This document shows, piece after piece, positions 10,101 through 22,321 of a stretch of 64,000 bases of DNA (its first letter is position 1; the number at the start of each line of letters is the position of its first letter). Source of the stretch: Paramyrothecium sp. XJ0827 (taxonomy: Eukaryota > Ascomycota > Sordariomycetes > Hypocreales > Stachybotryaceae). The notes beneath the pieces are model-generated. The model was given only the letters and a program-made list of their open reading frames with translations. It did not search any database and was not told where the DNA came from. The position numbers and the translations under genes are program-made. The stretch covers positions 1,488,001 through 1,552,000 of the forward strand of contig JAJFPB010000010.1 of the NCBI GenBank assembly GCA_020881915.1, read 5' to 3'.

Positions 10101-13100
10101 TTTGTTTTGTCAATGACGTCCCCCAGCTCAAGGCCATCGACAGTCCGATCCCGACCCTGAGCATTCTCAAGTTCAAGTTGACCTTCATCGCAATCCCCAT
10201 CAACATCTGTAGTGTTTGTTTGAAGTGCTGGGGAACATTGGCCACCTTCCCTGGGTAGTATCTGGTCCTTGCCTTGAGTTCCTGTCCTGTCATTGGGACC
10301 CTGTAATGCAAAGCTCGAAATATCTGTATGCTCAGGTCCAATCGTCTCCATGAGGCCATTGTCCAGAACTGTTGGCTCCTGTATGCGTACCTGTTCGGCC
10401 GTAACAAATGGTAGCCCTTCCTTGTTGGTGCTCACCACCTCATGCTGGAAGACCTCGGGGATAGGCTCCTGCAGCCCAGTATCATCTGCAGCCAGTAACA
10501 GCCCATCATCAAGGGCCTGGGATTCGCCGACCTCCTGTTTCCTGGGTATATCCTGCAAATTCAAAACCTCATGTACTTCTAAAGCCGCAACGCCAGTGTT
10601 ATTCTGTTCCAGTTCCAAAGGAGAATCCAGGTCTCCTTGATGATCCCATAAACCAAGAGAAGAAGTAGAAAATGAATCATTTTCCTCACCTTTCTTTGCC
10701 TGCTCAGCCTGCTTCGCTTCAGTGGGAATCGGTCCCACCGTATCCTTGCTCTCTTCTTCCTCCAACGCACGGGTCACCTCGGCGGCTTGTGCTGCCTCAA
10801 TGCCAACATCGGCTGAAATCTCAGGAGCCATTTCCGCCTCTCTGGGTGCTTCAGGCGCTGGCGCGGGCTCTACTTCCGTGTCAATAGCCCTGCTTGTTGA
10901 GTCGGCTGCTTCTGTTGCCACTTCTGCCGACGGTTGCGCCGCATCTACATCAATGGATCTTTCTGCTTCCGGCGTTTCACTGGCCTCGATAACAGGCTCA
11001 GAATTATCCCCTGGGTCAGCTGCGGGCGTTGGTGCTAGATCTGGCTCGGCAATTTTCTCAGCTTCAACCTCTGGCGTGACTTGAGCTTCCGCCTCGGGGG
11101 TGGCATTTTCTTCTGATGCAAGCACTCCGTCTTCCTGCTTAAGCCCAGCATCAGCCACCTCATCGGCTTCTTGCGCACCTGATGCAGTAGAAGCTTCTGC
11201 AAGCGGTGCATCCTCTGACGGGAGGTTTGTTTCTGGTGCAGCTCCTTCTGGTGACTTATCTGCAGCCTCGCTCGAGGCAGGAGGCTCCTCAAGCTCTGGG
11301 TTGGTTGCCTGTTCTTCAATTTCTGCCTTGATTTCGGTCGCTTCGCCTTGGTTCTCAGGCTCTGTCGCAGCCACTTCGGTAGGCTTGGCCTCCTCAGCAG
11401 CCGCCTCGAGTGCATCTTTATCATCCGCAGGAGAATGGTCCTCGTTGCCATCTTTCTTATCATTGGTCTCAGCCGCGTCCGGGGCGGCTGGGTCTCCCGC
11501 CTCAGTCACTGGCCCATCATCTACTGATGCTGGAGCCTCCTTGAATCCATCCTCGTCGGGCGTTTTCTGGATCTCAACTAGAGGTTCCTCTCGCACAGGG
11601 GGCTCCGACTTGTCTGCAGCAGGTTCCTCAACAGGGACAGAATCTGCAGTCTGTTCTGACAGTTCCTCTTGGCCAGTCGTCGTTGTCGATGCAGGCGGAT
11701 CTGGGGATGCTTCATTTTCTGCAACTTCAACACCATCAGGAGCACTTGGGGCCTCACTATTGGCCTCGGGCAGTTGATCAACACTGGGAGGTGTGTCAAC
11801 TACCGGAGTCTGCTCTTCGGCTAAAACTTCGGTTGGCTTAGCGACAGGATCCGCGGCCTCAGATTCTGTTGGCTCTGGGGCATCAGCTGGTAGAGGCTCA
11901 GCTACCGCAGCTGCGTGTGCTGCAGGTTCATCCTTGGCCTCTTCGGGCTCATCCTTTGCTACGTGTTCGGCTTCGGCCGCAGCACTCTCATTTTCGCCCA
12001 TCTCCACGATTGATACTGCTGAAGAGGGGTCCGGCTGAGGTGTCACATCTTCTGCAATGTTCACGGCTACTTCTGTAGTAGGAGGAACCTCATCCGCGCT
12101 TGGCTTGTTCTCTTCCACATCTGCTGCTTTATGACTGGATGTATCGTCAGCTTCCGGAGCTGCATCGTCTGCGTTTGAGGACTGGGTAGCGGCGGCCGTG
12201 TCAACCTCCACTTCCTTCTCCGGAAGAGTCTCAACCTCGGCGGCTGTATTAGATACATCGCCAGGGTCTGTGGTTGGCTCCAATGCAGCAACTTCTAATG
12301 CTGCGGTTGTCTCGTCGACAACCTCTGTCTTATTGTCATCTACGACAGATTCTGGAGCGGCCTCTGCTTCCTTTTCCGCATGTGCTTCATTCTTGGGATT
12401 GGCATCCTCTTCAGCTGTGTCAGGCGTAGTAATTTCCTCGGGGGCAAGTGCATCGTCTACAACGATGTCCTCCCCTCCCGTCTGTGCTGGTGTGGCGTCC
12501 TTGACGGCAGAATCATCAGACTTGACCTCTTGAGCTTCCTTCGGTTGAGGCTCTACTATCTCCGCTGATGCTGCCGGTTCTAAGGGTTTCTCTGCTGTAG
12601 TGGTCTCGGCTATGTCTCCAGCTTCAGCGGCTGCAGGTTGCGGCTCACTAGAATCTATATCCTTTTCAATCAAGTTCTCAGCTTGGTCAGCCTTGGTATC
12701 CTCAGTTGCCTCGGTGTCCTCCTTAGGAGGAGAGAGGCTGGCTGGTGATACATCGTCCACATCCTCGGCAGCGTCAATCTTGTCTTTCGGTGGCGGATCA
12801 AGCTCCGGGGTACCAGTAGGCTCGACGGCCGCTTCGCCCTCACTCTTTGCAGGATCTCCCGGGTTTGTAGTCGAGTCTTGAGGGCTCATAGCAGGTTCTT
12901 CAGGGCCAGGGTTTCCAGCGTCAGCTTTGATATCCTCGGCAAGCTCGTCTTTGCCCTTTTCCGCCACATCAGGGGCATTCTCTTCGATCAGAGACTTGGC
13001 GTCCTCAGCACTCTCTTGTTTGGAATCTTGAAACATTTCAGATTGGCCTGCTTCTGCTATCGTGCTGGGGGGTGTTTCGGGTTCCGCTAGAGCAGATATT

Positions 13101-16100
13101 TGGGCAACCGAAATAGCTTGGTTCTCATCTGATTCAGTAGGCTGCAAAGAAGCTTCCGTAACGGCATCATCGATAACCGTGGCATCGCCCTTTTCGCCTG
13201 TATCATCGCCATCATTCGCTGGCACAGAGGGTTCCGCTTCTTCCGAATGCAACTTGGTCTCGACTCCTGGCTCTGATGCTGATACCGTCTCTGCCGTTTC
13301 TGCTTTGTCTCCTTGTGGAGGCTCTTCACTTGCAATGTTGGTGGGTGCTTCTGCCAGTGTATCTTCCAGTGCGTCTGGCAAGTCAGTCTGGGCGGGAGAT
13401 GCTTCAACAGCCGTAGAGGGTTGGTTCTTCTCCGTCTCAATTTCTGTTGCTTCGAGTGCTGCTTCTGTTGCCACGTCTTGTTTTCCCTCGAGTTCCGCTT
13501 TCTCATCTGCGTCTACAGGAGCTGGAGCTGCATCTTCGGCTTTCTGGTCAACATCAGCCTCTTTCGCCAAGTCATCGCCACCGCTTGCCATGACTTCAGG
13601 CTCTTCACCCGTTTCAACAAGGTTTGGTGTTTGTTCTGGCGTGGGAGTGTCCGACGACTCGGCTTTATCTTGCGACTTCTCAGCATCCGCCCCGGTTGTG
13701 GCACCACTGACTTCAACAGCAGCCTCATCCTCGGCATTTTGTTCGGAAGTGGCTTTCTCCTCGTTGCCTGGGTCAGATTCAGCAGGTGGTTCGATCGTTG
13801 CTGGAGGCTCGATAGGTGCGCCAGGGTTCTCAGCGGCGATAGGTTCCTCAGCCTCGCCGGCTTCTGCAGGCACGTCTGGCTTCGTATGTTCATCCTCTTG
13901 AGAAGACTCAGCTAGTTGAACAGGTTCAGATAGTTGCGCAAGCTGAGTGGGTTCGCTGTCTGTACCAGTTTCGGCAGTTTCAGAAGGCTCCCTAGGTTGG
14001 TCTGCAACCTCGGTTGACTCGGCAGGTTCTATACTTGCCGTAGACTCCGGCTGTTTCGGATCTTCACTGATTTCACCAGAGTCAGGTGCCTCTGCAGTTT
14101 CAGTAATTTCAGCAGTTTCGGTAGGTTCCCCAGGTTTCGCAGATTCAGTAGGGTCCTCTGGTTTTGCCGGCTCAGTAGTCTCAGTAGGTTCCTCTGGTTT
14201 TGTAGGTTCAGTAGGCTCCTCTGCTTTCGCAGGCTCGGTCGTCTCAGTAGGTTGAGTAGACTCCTCTACTTTCGCAGGCTCGGTCGTCTCAGTAGGTTGA
14301 GTAGACTCCTCTACTTTCGCAGGCTCGGTAGGCTCCTCTGGCTTCGTAGGCTCAGTGGGTTCCTCAGCTTTTGCAGGCTCGGTAGGCTCCTCTGCTTTCG
14401 CAGGCTCGGTCGTCTCAGTAGGTTGAGTAGACTCCTCTACTTTCGCAGGCTCGGTAGGCTCCTCTAGCTTCGTAGGTTCAGTGGGTTCCTCTGCTTTTGC
14501 AGGCTCCTCTGGCTCGCTGGGTTGAGTAGGCTCCTCTGGCTTCGTATGTTCCGCTGGTTCAGCAGGCTCCTCTGCTTCCGCAGGCTCGCCGGGTTCAGCA
14601 GGCCCAGCAGGCCCAGCAGTCTCAGTAGGCTCAGTAGACTCAGCAACTCCAGTCGTCTCAGCAGGTTGAGCAGGTTCAGCAGGCTCGACAAGTTCAGCAG
14701 GTTCAGTGGGTTCGGCAGCTTCAGTGGGTACAACACCATCCACTGGTTGGGTAGGTTCCGCAGCTTCGGTAGCGACAGAAGGTTCAGGAGGTCCTTCCAC
14801 GGGTTCAGAAGCCTCAGTAGCTTTAGCAGGTTCGATAGGCTCAGTGGGTGCCACGGGTTCCGCAGGCCTGGTTTCTTCGATAGTCCTGTCAGACTCGGCA
14901 GTCTCAGCGCTCTCCTTGGGTTCGGCTAGATCAGTGACCTCAACGGTTTCCTTGGGCTCAGCTGGCTCAACGGCCTCAGCAGCTTCAGAGAGCTCCTTGG
15001 ACTCGGCTGGCTCAACGGCTTCAGAGGGCTCCTTGGACTCGGCTGGCTCAACGGCTTCAGAGGGCTCAGCGGCCTCGGCGGCCTCGGCGGTCTCCTTGGG
15101 CTCGGCTGGCTCGGGGGTCTCCTTGGGCTCGGCTGTATCGGCGGGCTCAGCGGGCTCAGCAGCTTCTAGGGTTTTCTCATCCACAGCCTCCGCAGGCGGT
15201 GCTTCAGCTGCAGCTGCAGCATCAGGAGCAGGCGCCTCTGCTGTGGGGTCGTCACACTTCTGCCCCGATTCACTCTCCTTTCCTTCGCTAGAATCTACGG
15301 GGGCATCTGGTTCTTGGACTGCGGCTGTGGGAGTTTGGGTCTCAGTCTCGGCCTGTGCGTCAGCCTGGGTGTCGGTCTCGGTAGGCTTCTCTAACACAGT
15401 TCCCTCCGCAGCTGTTGGTGCAAGCTCTTGGTTGGCTTCTGCGGTAGGTTCTTTCGTGGCTTCAACTGGAGCCTCATCCGCGGGGACCTCTGGCTTCGCA
15501 TCGTCCTGGGCTTCGGAAGCCTCAGGCGCAGTACCCTCAGCTGCCTCGGGCGTTGCCTCGGGTTCCTTCGTGGCTTCGACTGGGGCCTCTTCCGCGGGGA
15601 CCTCTGGCTTCGCATCGTCCTTGGCTTCAGAAGCCTCGGGCGCGGCACCTTCAACTACCTCCGGCGTTGCCTCCGGTTCCTTCGTGGGCTCAATTGGAAC
15701 CTCTGGCTTCGCATCGTCCTTGACTTCGGGAGCCTCGGGCGCAGCACCCTCAACTACCTCAGGCTTTGTTTCTGCGTCCACCTTGGCTGACGCATCTTCG
15801 GCAGGGGCTGTTGAACTGTCGACAGCTTCATCCACCTTGACATCGTCAACTTTGCCATCGTCTGCTTTGACTTCGTCGACCAGTGGGCTGGCTTCAGCTG
15901 CTTCGTCCTTGGCAGCCTCAGCTTGGGCTTCTGGCTCTGGCGCTGGCGCCTCGACTGGTGGCGACTCATCCTGTTGCTCAGGTGCGGGCGCTTCGTCGGT
16001 GATTTGAGGAGCATCGCCGGCTTCACCTCCTTCGACAGCCGGGGTCGAAGCTTCCGCTTCTTCAGGCTTGTCTTCGTGTGCTTTGACCTCCTCTTTCGTC

Positions 16101-17334
16101 TCTTCCGAGGATGGAGCAGCCTCCGCTGTCCCTTCCGTAGACTCTTCTACCGTCTTGATCTCTTCGGCAGGTTGGGCCTCATCGGCAGGCGGCGCAGCTG
16201 CTTCTGTTTCCGAGACGGCGGTCGTCTCAGCCTCTGGAGGGGGTGCCTCCACTGGCGCCGGCGAGCCCTCGACGGGAGGTTCGGTCGAAGCTGCATCGGG
16301 TGCGTCTTCTGAAGGGGAGGATTCACCATCGGCAGACAAGACGGCCGCCCCAACTGCGGCTGCCGCGGCCGCTGTTGCGGCAGCAGGGGATGAGTCAGCT
16401 GCATTCTTGTCCGGCTTCGATGTTTTCTTGGATTTCTTCTTCTCTTTGTCTTTCTCCTTCTTCTTGGCGTTTTTGCTCTTCTTCTTAGGCGCGGTCCGAT
16501 CGTCTTCGGGTGGTTCCTCCTTCGGGGGGTCTTCTGAAGGGGGCTCTTCTTTCAGCGATTCCTCTTTCGGGGGCTCTTCTGAAGGCGGCTCTTCTTTCAA
16601 TGTTTCCTCTTTAGGCGCTTCCTGTTTCGAAGATTCCTCCTTAGGAGATTCCTCTTTTTGGGGTTCCTCCTTGAGTTGCTCTTCTGGGGAAGTGTCTACT
16701 GCCGCAGGCTCGTCCTTTGCCGCGTCGGCCGAAGGGGCATCCGTATTTGAAGCATCATCTTTCTTCTCGCCTTCTTTGGGTGCTTCAGCCACAGGAGTCT
16801 GTGGTACAGAGGCTGCTGCTGGTTCCGATGACTGCTTGTTGCCTTTCTTCTTCTTGTCCTTTTTCTTCTTGTCGTTCTTTAGTGCTTCGGACCATTCGTC
16901 GTCCGCAGCTGCTGACGGAGCTTCTGGTGGTGGCGGCGGCGTTGATGGTAGAGGGGCTGGTTCTGTGGTCTCCTTGTCCTTCTTGACCACCTTTGGCTCC
17001 TCCACTACGACACCGGCATTCTTCTTATCCTTTTTCTTTTTGTTCTTCTTCTGGTTTTTTGATAATGGGGCCGGCGTGAATTGTGGGACGTCTTGTTGTC
17101 GGGCGCCAGGCTCGCCACTTAGCTCGTCGTTGACTATCAAATATCAGCCGGCGAGTTCTTTCAACGTTGATTGAACGTAACAATGGCCTGTAACTCACCT
17201 TGCTCCTGTGCCTGGTCGTCGTCGGAGTCTGAGATCTGCAAGTATTGAATGTTAGAGAAATCGGAGTATTGTACATTGGACAAGTCGAAATTCGACCGGT
17301 ATTGGCAATACTCGACGCCTGGGCCGGGATCCAT
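7172..17334 (-). CDS. Giant PEVK-like low-complexity protein (~3,365 aa)
   Basis: Exon 1 (17199-17334) begins MDPGPGVEYCQYRSNFDLSN and is joined by a 65-bp phase-1 intron (GTGAGT...ATAG) to one huge exon, 7172-17133. The predicted product is 3,365 residues. Order: short aromatic/acidic head; Lys-rich blocks (KKNKKKKDKK, KKKKDKKKKGNK, KKKEKDKEKKKSKK) within the first ~300 residues; a poly-Ala patch; about 600 residues of Pro/Glu/Ala/Thr/Lys triplet repeats (EEPTEPTKPEEPTEPAK type); a long acidic disordered middle; then an Arg/Ser/His-rich segment. It ends in a charged helical tail (EESRAKLDKAREEVAAER) and a basic terminus (GGIKAAFKKLFS). Fungal proteins of this look are often labelled involucrin-repeat or titin-like, and leashin-type septal tethers are one such class. 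I see no diagnostic leashin motif, so the role is unassigned. A large cytoplasmic tether or scaffold is inference. Confidence 0.85.
13900..15190 (-). repeat. Degenerate PEVK-like coding repeat array, with exact 45-nt copies
   Basis: The coding strand repeats a 3-codon theme (EPT/EPA/KPE). At nucleotide level a 45-nt unit is exact in tandem at 14236-14280 and 14281-14325 and recurs at 14407-14451, indicating recent unequal exchange or slippage. All copies keep the frame because the unit is a multiple of three. Confidence 0.85.
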
Positions 17335-19743
17335 ACTTTCTCTGCCCTCTCTGCGTCTGGCGCCATGGAGTAAGAAGGAGCAGTAGAGTGAAGGGTCTTG
17401 GAAGTCGGTTATATTGGCGTCGCCTATGCAAATGCACTGGATCGGGAAGTCGGGTAGATGCGGTAGGGCGCCAATGAGGGTTCGTCAATGTGCTCAGGTG
17501 TCAAGCACTCACACACACAGACACCTGCAAATGAGACGCTGGCTTGGTTGTTCAATTACTCGGTCGAATTAGGTGACCTCAGGTGTGATAATGCAATGCA
17601 GCAAAGCAGGTAATGGTATCAATAACGTCGTGATGTGTAATGTGTGAAGATGCAAGTCTTGGAACTACGAAACGGCGAACGAGTAGGAAGCCTGACACAT
17701 CATTGAGCGAAGCAAAAGACCACTAGATTGATTGACCCCATGGAAACCAAGATGGGACCCTCCCGGCGAGAGGTATCCCGGGCGAATGCTCACAGGAGGG
17801 TACCTTGTCGACTGAATTTTCTGGCCCTGATCAGAGCCAAGGCAGGGAGCCCTTGGGAATGAGGGCATAAGGGCCCAAGTGCGAGCGGCCCAGAGGCGTC
17901 CATGCCGCGGGTCGTCCCTCGATGCAAAGGCCTCACTCACTCCCCCATCGGGTTCCGGAGACGGACACCCACGCGGCGGCGCAGATGGGTTCGAAAGAAC
18001 ATTCGTGCCTGCGTCCCATTGGCCCACGCAATCAGGGCGAACGCCACGTCGCGGGTCGATTGGGCTCGGAGTCCATGGGAAGGGGTGGTCCCGCTGCGGT
18101 CGATAAGTTGCATGGCAATAGCTTTGCATGGAGAAACTTGGGGGGTTGGAGTGGGTGGGATGGGATGGATAGCGGCCCAACGGCGCAATGGGACCGTCCT
18201 GCATGAGCGGCCAACAAGGCCTGCAGCTAAGGACTGCGGGTACCGAATTAGAGGAAGCCGTCAAGAGACAAAGTTGGGCGGCGACGGGACGCGCTGCGTT
18301 GGCGGGTCTAGCTGCCCGTCCCTGGCTGGACATCATGTTCGGGCTCCGGTTACGTGCAGGTGCTAATGCATGGTATTGTCAAGGAAGCTCCCGGTCTGGG
18401 ATGGAACCTGAACGCACAGTGAAGAAATATTCCATACTGTCGAGCGAAATAAGTAGTAACTTGTGGTAAGCCAAGGTATGGTACGGCAAGGTGAGGTGAG
18501 GTACTCTGTAACATATGGTAAGGTGGGAGCAGTCAGGCAAGGTAGGGTACCGTAATACTGCATGATATGGATGTATCCAACTCACAGTTGCGGCCAGGGT
18601 TCCATTCCACAATGGAATCCTACAGTACGTCTCGAATGCCTATTCTGAGGTGAACATTTCTCCCTCACCGGGGATTGGCTCGCCTCGCATGCCTTATGCA
18701 ACGTGGCTCGTCCCAATGGCTTCGTCCTCGGACAGATGATCCACGGCGCTGCAACATAATAACCGAATCACCAAAAGGAAAGGGGGGAGGAGAAGCATTG
18801 GACCATGGGCCATGGGCCACCGTGGGGTAGAATCTGCAGCAGGATTCACCAAGAACGGAAGAACAGAATGAGGAGGGTTGGATACGTTGGACCAGGGTCA
18901 ACCGTTCAGTTCACATGCCACCGGCATCGAGACAATCAGCCACTGCCGAGTTGCCTTCGGCAACGGCGAGTCAATCCGCGAAGATCCCACTCTCAATTGT
19001 GAGGCTGGGTGAGGCGGGCTCTTTGGGATGAGGCTGGTACATGAAATGATCATCAGCGTATCGTCAATGCAATCAGTGGGTCAACCTTTGCTTAGCATCT
19101 GGTTGTACCGCTCCGTCCCACTAGCAAGCAATCCCTGGCTTCGGCCAATGGCCGCTCCAACAGAACCACATCGTGTCTCTGTTTTGTCTTCACCTTCGTT
19201 GCGTCACCGCATCTTCTAATCGCCCCGCCAAACAATTGGTTTCCTAGGTGAATCATCTACCACTATCTGACTGGCTAAGCTATTGATGTTATGGGCGGTG
19301 AAGCTACAGTGGAGCGAATAGGCCTCATAGTATTCCCAGCATGGCCAGTATCATTTGAGTGACTGTCTGTCCTTGTTGCAAACGCAGGGCTTTGTCTGTT
19401 TCCAATCTTTGCACGCAGTGCAGTGCCTTCTTCACTTTGGAACGTCGAAGACATCTGTACATGTCGGCGGTCACGGCTAGTAATGTCAGAGATCATAGCA
19501 TATGGGGCCTTGAAACGGTCGAGGAGTGTGTCTGTCGTATGTTGCATTCGCAGCCACGTCTTGAAATTTTATCAGTTCTAACACAGCAAACTCCGAGCAA
19601 TGATCATTCGAGGGGCTGATGAGCCCCCGATTTTGTTCCTGGTATCTTCCATCGTTTCTTCCCTCACCATGATCCGCGGTGCATTCTCCGCCTAGCCGTA
19701 TCCCCAACCATCTGCGTGATGTTGCCTAGCAGGTGTCCACCAG
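17335..19743. other. 2.4-kb intergenic region upstream of the giant gene
   Basis: It contains the promoter of the giant gene and the 3' flank of dbp5. A GGTA/AGGT-rich low-complexity patch lies at about 18470-18560. Short open frames here are on both strands and not coding-like. No tRNA or transposon signature was found. Confidence 0.55.
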
Positions 19744-19962
19744 CTACCAGAACCCCGAGCGTTGAGTTGTCTGAAGAGCCTGCGGAGCCATAGCCTGACG
19801 CGCCTGCTGAATCACTGGCTGAGTAGGCTGCCCAAAGCCTTGAAACCCGGTAGAGTTAAGCTGTGGCATTGCTGGAGAACTCTGGAACCCAAATTGAAAT
19901 GTCGGTGGTGAACTGAGAGGATATGCTGACTGCGGTGCCGTATGTGTGCTCGGTGCCCCCTA
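19744..19962 (-). other. In-frame 71-codon extension after the dbp5 UAG stop
   Basis: Immediately after the dbp5 TAG (19960-19962) the same frame stays open for 71 codons to a second TAG at 19744-19746. The encoded stretch is Ser/Pro/Gln-rich with FG-like motifs (TFQFGFQSSPAMPQLN, GFQGFGQPTQP), unlike random 3' UTR. It could be reached by stop-codon readthrough or by A-to-I recoding of UAG to UGG. A 4-bp stem (UGCC/GGCA) can place the UAG in a 5-nt loop. It may also be a decayed C-terminus or chance. Confidence 0.4.
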
Positions 19963-21577
19963 GGCAGCCGCCGCAGGTCGCGCATCCGTGGCACTTGGTG
20001 CATAGCTCGCCTGAGCACGGTTCTTCTTGATGACCTCTTTCACCTTCTCCTCTGCCTCATCCCAATCCTCGGTGTCAAGGTGGACCAGATCGATGCCGAA
20101 ACTTTCCGCAATGGTGCTCAGAGCATGGTAGCTCGCCTTGTCATGAACGAAACTGATGGAAACACCGATACGTCCAAAACGACCAGTTCGTCCGATACGG
20201 TGAAGGTATGTCTCGGCATCCGGCTCGGCATCGCCTCTTCCCTTCATCGGGATGTCGTAGTTGATGACCATAGACACACTCGAAACATCGATACCACGGG
20301 CAAGCACGTTCGTAGTAATCAAGACCTTGTTCTCGCCGCTTCGGAACTTGCTGAGCAGCTCATCACGTTCGTTACCGTCGAATGCAGCATGCAGAGCAGA
20401 GACCTTGTGGCCATCGGCAGTCATGCGGCGCTGAATCTCGTTGGCACTCTCCCTGGTCTATCAAATTGTTAGTGTTTTCTTGAGTTACTGAGTCTTATAT
20501 CGGAAATCTCACCTTCACGAAAATGACCGATTGGCCAATGGTCATGAGTCCATAAAGTTTGCACAAAGTTTCATATTTGGCGTTTCCGTCAGGGCAGTCG
20601 ATAAACATTTGCGAAATACCCTTAACTGTGAGCTCGCTCTTCGCAAGCTTGAGCACGTGCGCGTTAGGTGCGAATTTGCTGGCATAGTTGTTGACCTTGT
20701 CTGGGAAGGTGGCGGAGAAAAGCAGAATCTGAATGCTCTTTGGCAGCATGCTACACAACAGCATTAGAATTGAGAGCCTGGTAAATCGCAATGACGTTCA
20801 TATACGTACCCCTTGACTCTCATGCACTGGTCACCAAGACCTTGCTGGTCCAGCATGTTGTCGGCTTCGTCGAGCACCAGGAGTTTCAGCTTTGATACGT
20901 CAAGCTGCCTGCGTCTAACAGAATCCATGACTGTACCAGGAGTTCCAACGATGACGCTAGCTCTGACAGGCTCACCACGAGGCAGCGCACCAGGAATAGC
21001 GGCGGCTATCTTGAGGTTCTCAATGAACCGTCCGATAGATCTAATGACTCCCTCGATTTGACGAGCAAGCTCTCGACTCGGTGCAAGTGCCAGTGCCTGA
21101 GGCTGATCCGGCTGGCTGAAGTCTACACGACTCAGAATGGTGGTGACGAAGGCAGCTGTCTTGCCGGTTCCAGACTGCGACTGGGCGAGCATATTCCTCG
21201 GAGGGTCGCTGAGCATCAGGGGAAGAGACTTGCCCTGGACTTTGGATGGCTTCAAGAAGTTCAGAGCAAGGAGGGCTTTGAGAATTGGCTCTGGGCTGGT
21301 GGAAATGTCAGCATCCGACTCGGACTTGGGGCAAACGGCAAACTCACAGGCCAAGGTCTTCCCATTTGGTAGCCGAGTAAAATGGTGTCGCCTCGTTGGC
21401 CTGGAGGTCGCTCAAAGAAACCTCGACATCCCATTCAGGCTCCTGCAGTCCAGATCCGCCCAGCTGCTCGACAGTGCCGTCGACTTGGGCATCGGCAACG
21501 CTGGGTTCCTCTGCTGGAGCGGGGGCCTCGACGGGCTGCTCCTTCGGATCAGTGATGCGGCTGGCGAGATCCGACAT
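19960..21577 (-). CDS. dbp5: ATP-dependent RNA helicase Dbp5 (DEAD-box, mRNA export)
   Basis: Four exons: 21348-21577, 20810-21295, 20513-20750 and 19960-20457, with introns of 52, 59 and 55 bp that all keep frame. They encode 483 residues, the normal Dbp5 length. N-terminal hallmark: [18 protein letters not shown] followed by the Q-motif region ([16 protein letters not shown]). Helicase motifs in order: [10 protein letters not shown] (I), PSRELARQ (Ia), GTPGTVMD (Ib), DEAD (II), SAT (III), VIFVK (IV), [10 protein letters not shown] (V), [10 protein letters not shown] (VI). Dbp5/DDX19 remodels mRNPs at the cytoplasmic face of the nuclear pore, stimulated by Gle1-InsP6. The ATG at 21577 gives MSDLASRI; an upstream in-frame ATG at 21697 is less likely. 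The stop is TAG and is followed by 71 open codons in the same frame (see separate feature). Confidence 0.95.
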
Positions 21578-22321
21578 TGTTAAAATGATCTTGGATGGCC
21601 CGTTCTCTTGATCGTAGGTTGTGCTCGTTGCTGCGACAAGCGCACGCTGAAGGATGGCCGGAAGGTGGTATTTGACGGCGTTGAAAGGCTGCAACAAAGC
21701 GGGCGTGACAAGAGGGAACCGATGGAAAAGTTTTCGCGCCGGTGTGTGCTGAGCGAGGAAACGTTAAGCTTTACAACGACCTCGTGAAGCTTTAGGGATG
21801 CTCCAACTCGCTGCAATGCAGAAAGGTAGATGTGTGAGGGTGATGCGCCTGGGTAGCGCAGTGTAGATGTGAGGTGCAAACGAGAGCGGGTCGCCCCGTG
21901 CTTGCTGCTTGAGCTTGACGATTTTTGGCGGGGTCAATTTGCATGGAGGGGTCTCCAGCTGTAGCAGCAGTGTTAAAGGTACAGTAGCCGTAGGCACCTC
22001 TTAGTGATGACTGTAACTGTGAAGGCAGCAATGGTTCCTTGCGGCGGGCCCGCGGTTTACCCGCTCAGGCACATTTCTTAGGTAGGTGCGACGAGTCGCC
22101 TGCTAGTGTTCGATAAGGTCACTGCGACAAGCTGCTAGGGATGATCTCATCGGATTGGGAGCTACTGATCTGGTAACCATCTCAGGGAAGATATTCGGAT
22201 CCCTAGACTAACCAATACGCAGCACTCGCAGTCAATCAGGCATCCGAATTGCCATTGAGCCGTGCTCAGATCTCGGTGCTTGAAGCTGCAGCTGCAGCTG
22301 CAGACTTGGCGACTGTTTACA
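21578..22321. promoter_or_regulatory. Divergent promoter region between dbp5 and the SPF45-like gene
   Basis: These 744 bp separate two head-to-head RNA-processing genes. Close to the plus-strand start lies a (GCTGCA)3 palindromic repeat at 22285-22302. I see no TATA box that I would defend. Confidence 0.5.

Noticed and set aside
14706..17174. Long plus-strand open frames (14706-16007 and 16068-17174)
   Set aside because: They are antisense to the repetitive giant gene. Triplet-repeat coding with biased codons leaves the complement open. Their Ser/Ala/Gly-only composition has no independent support.
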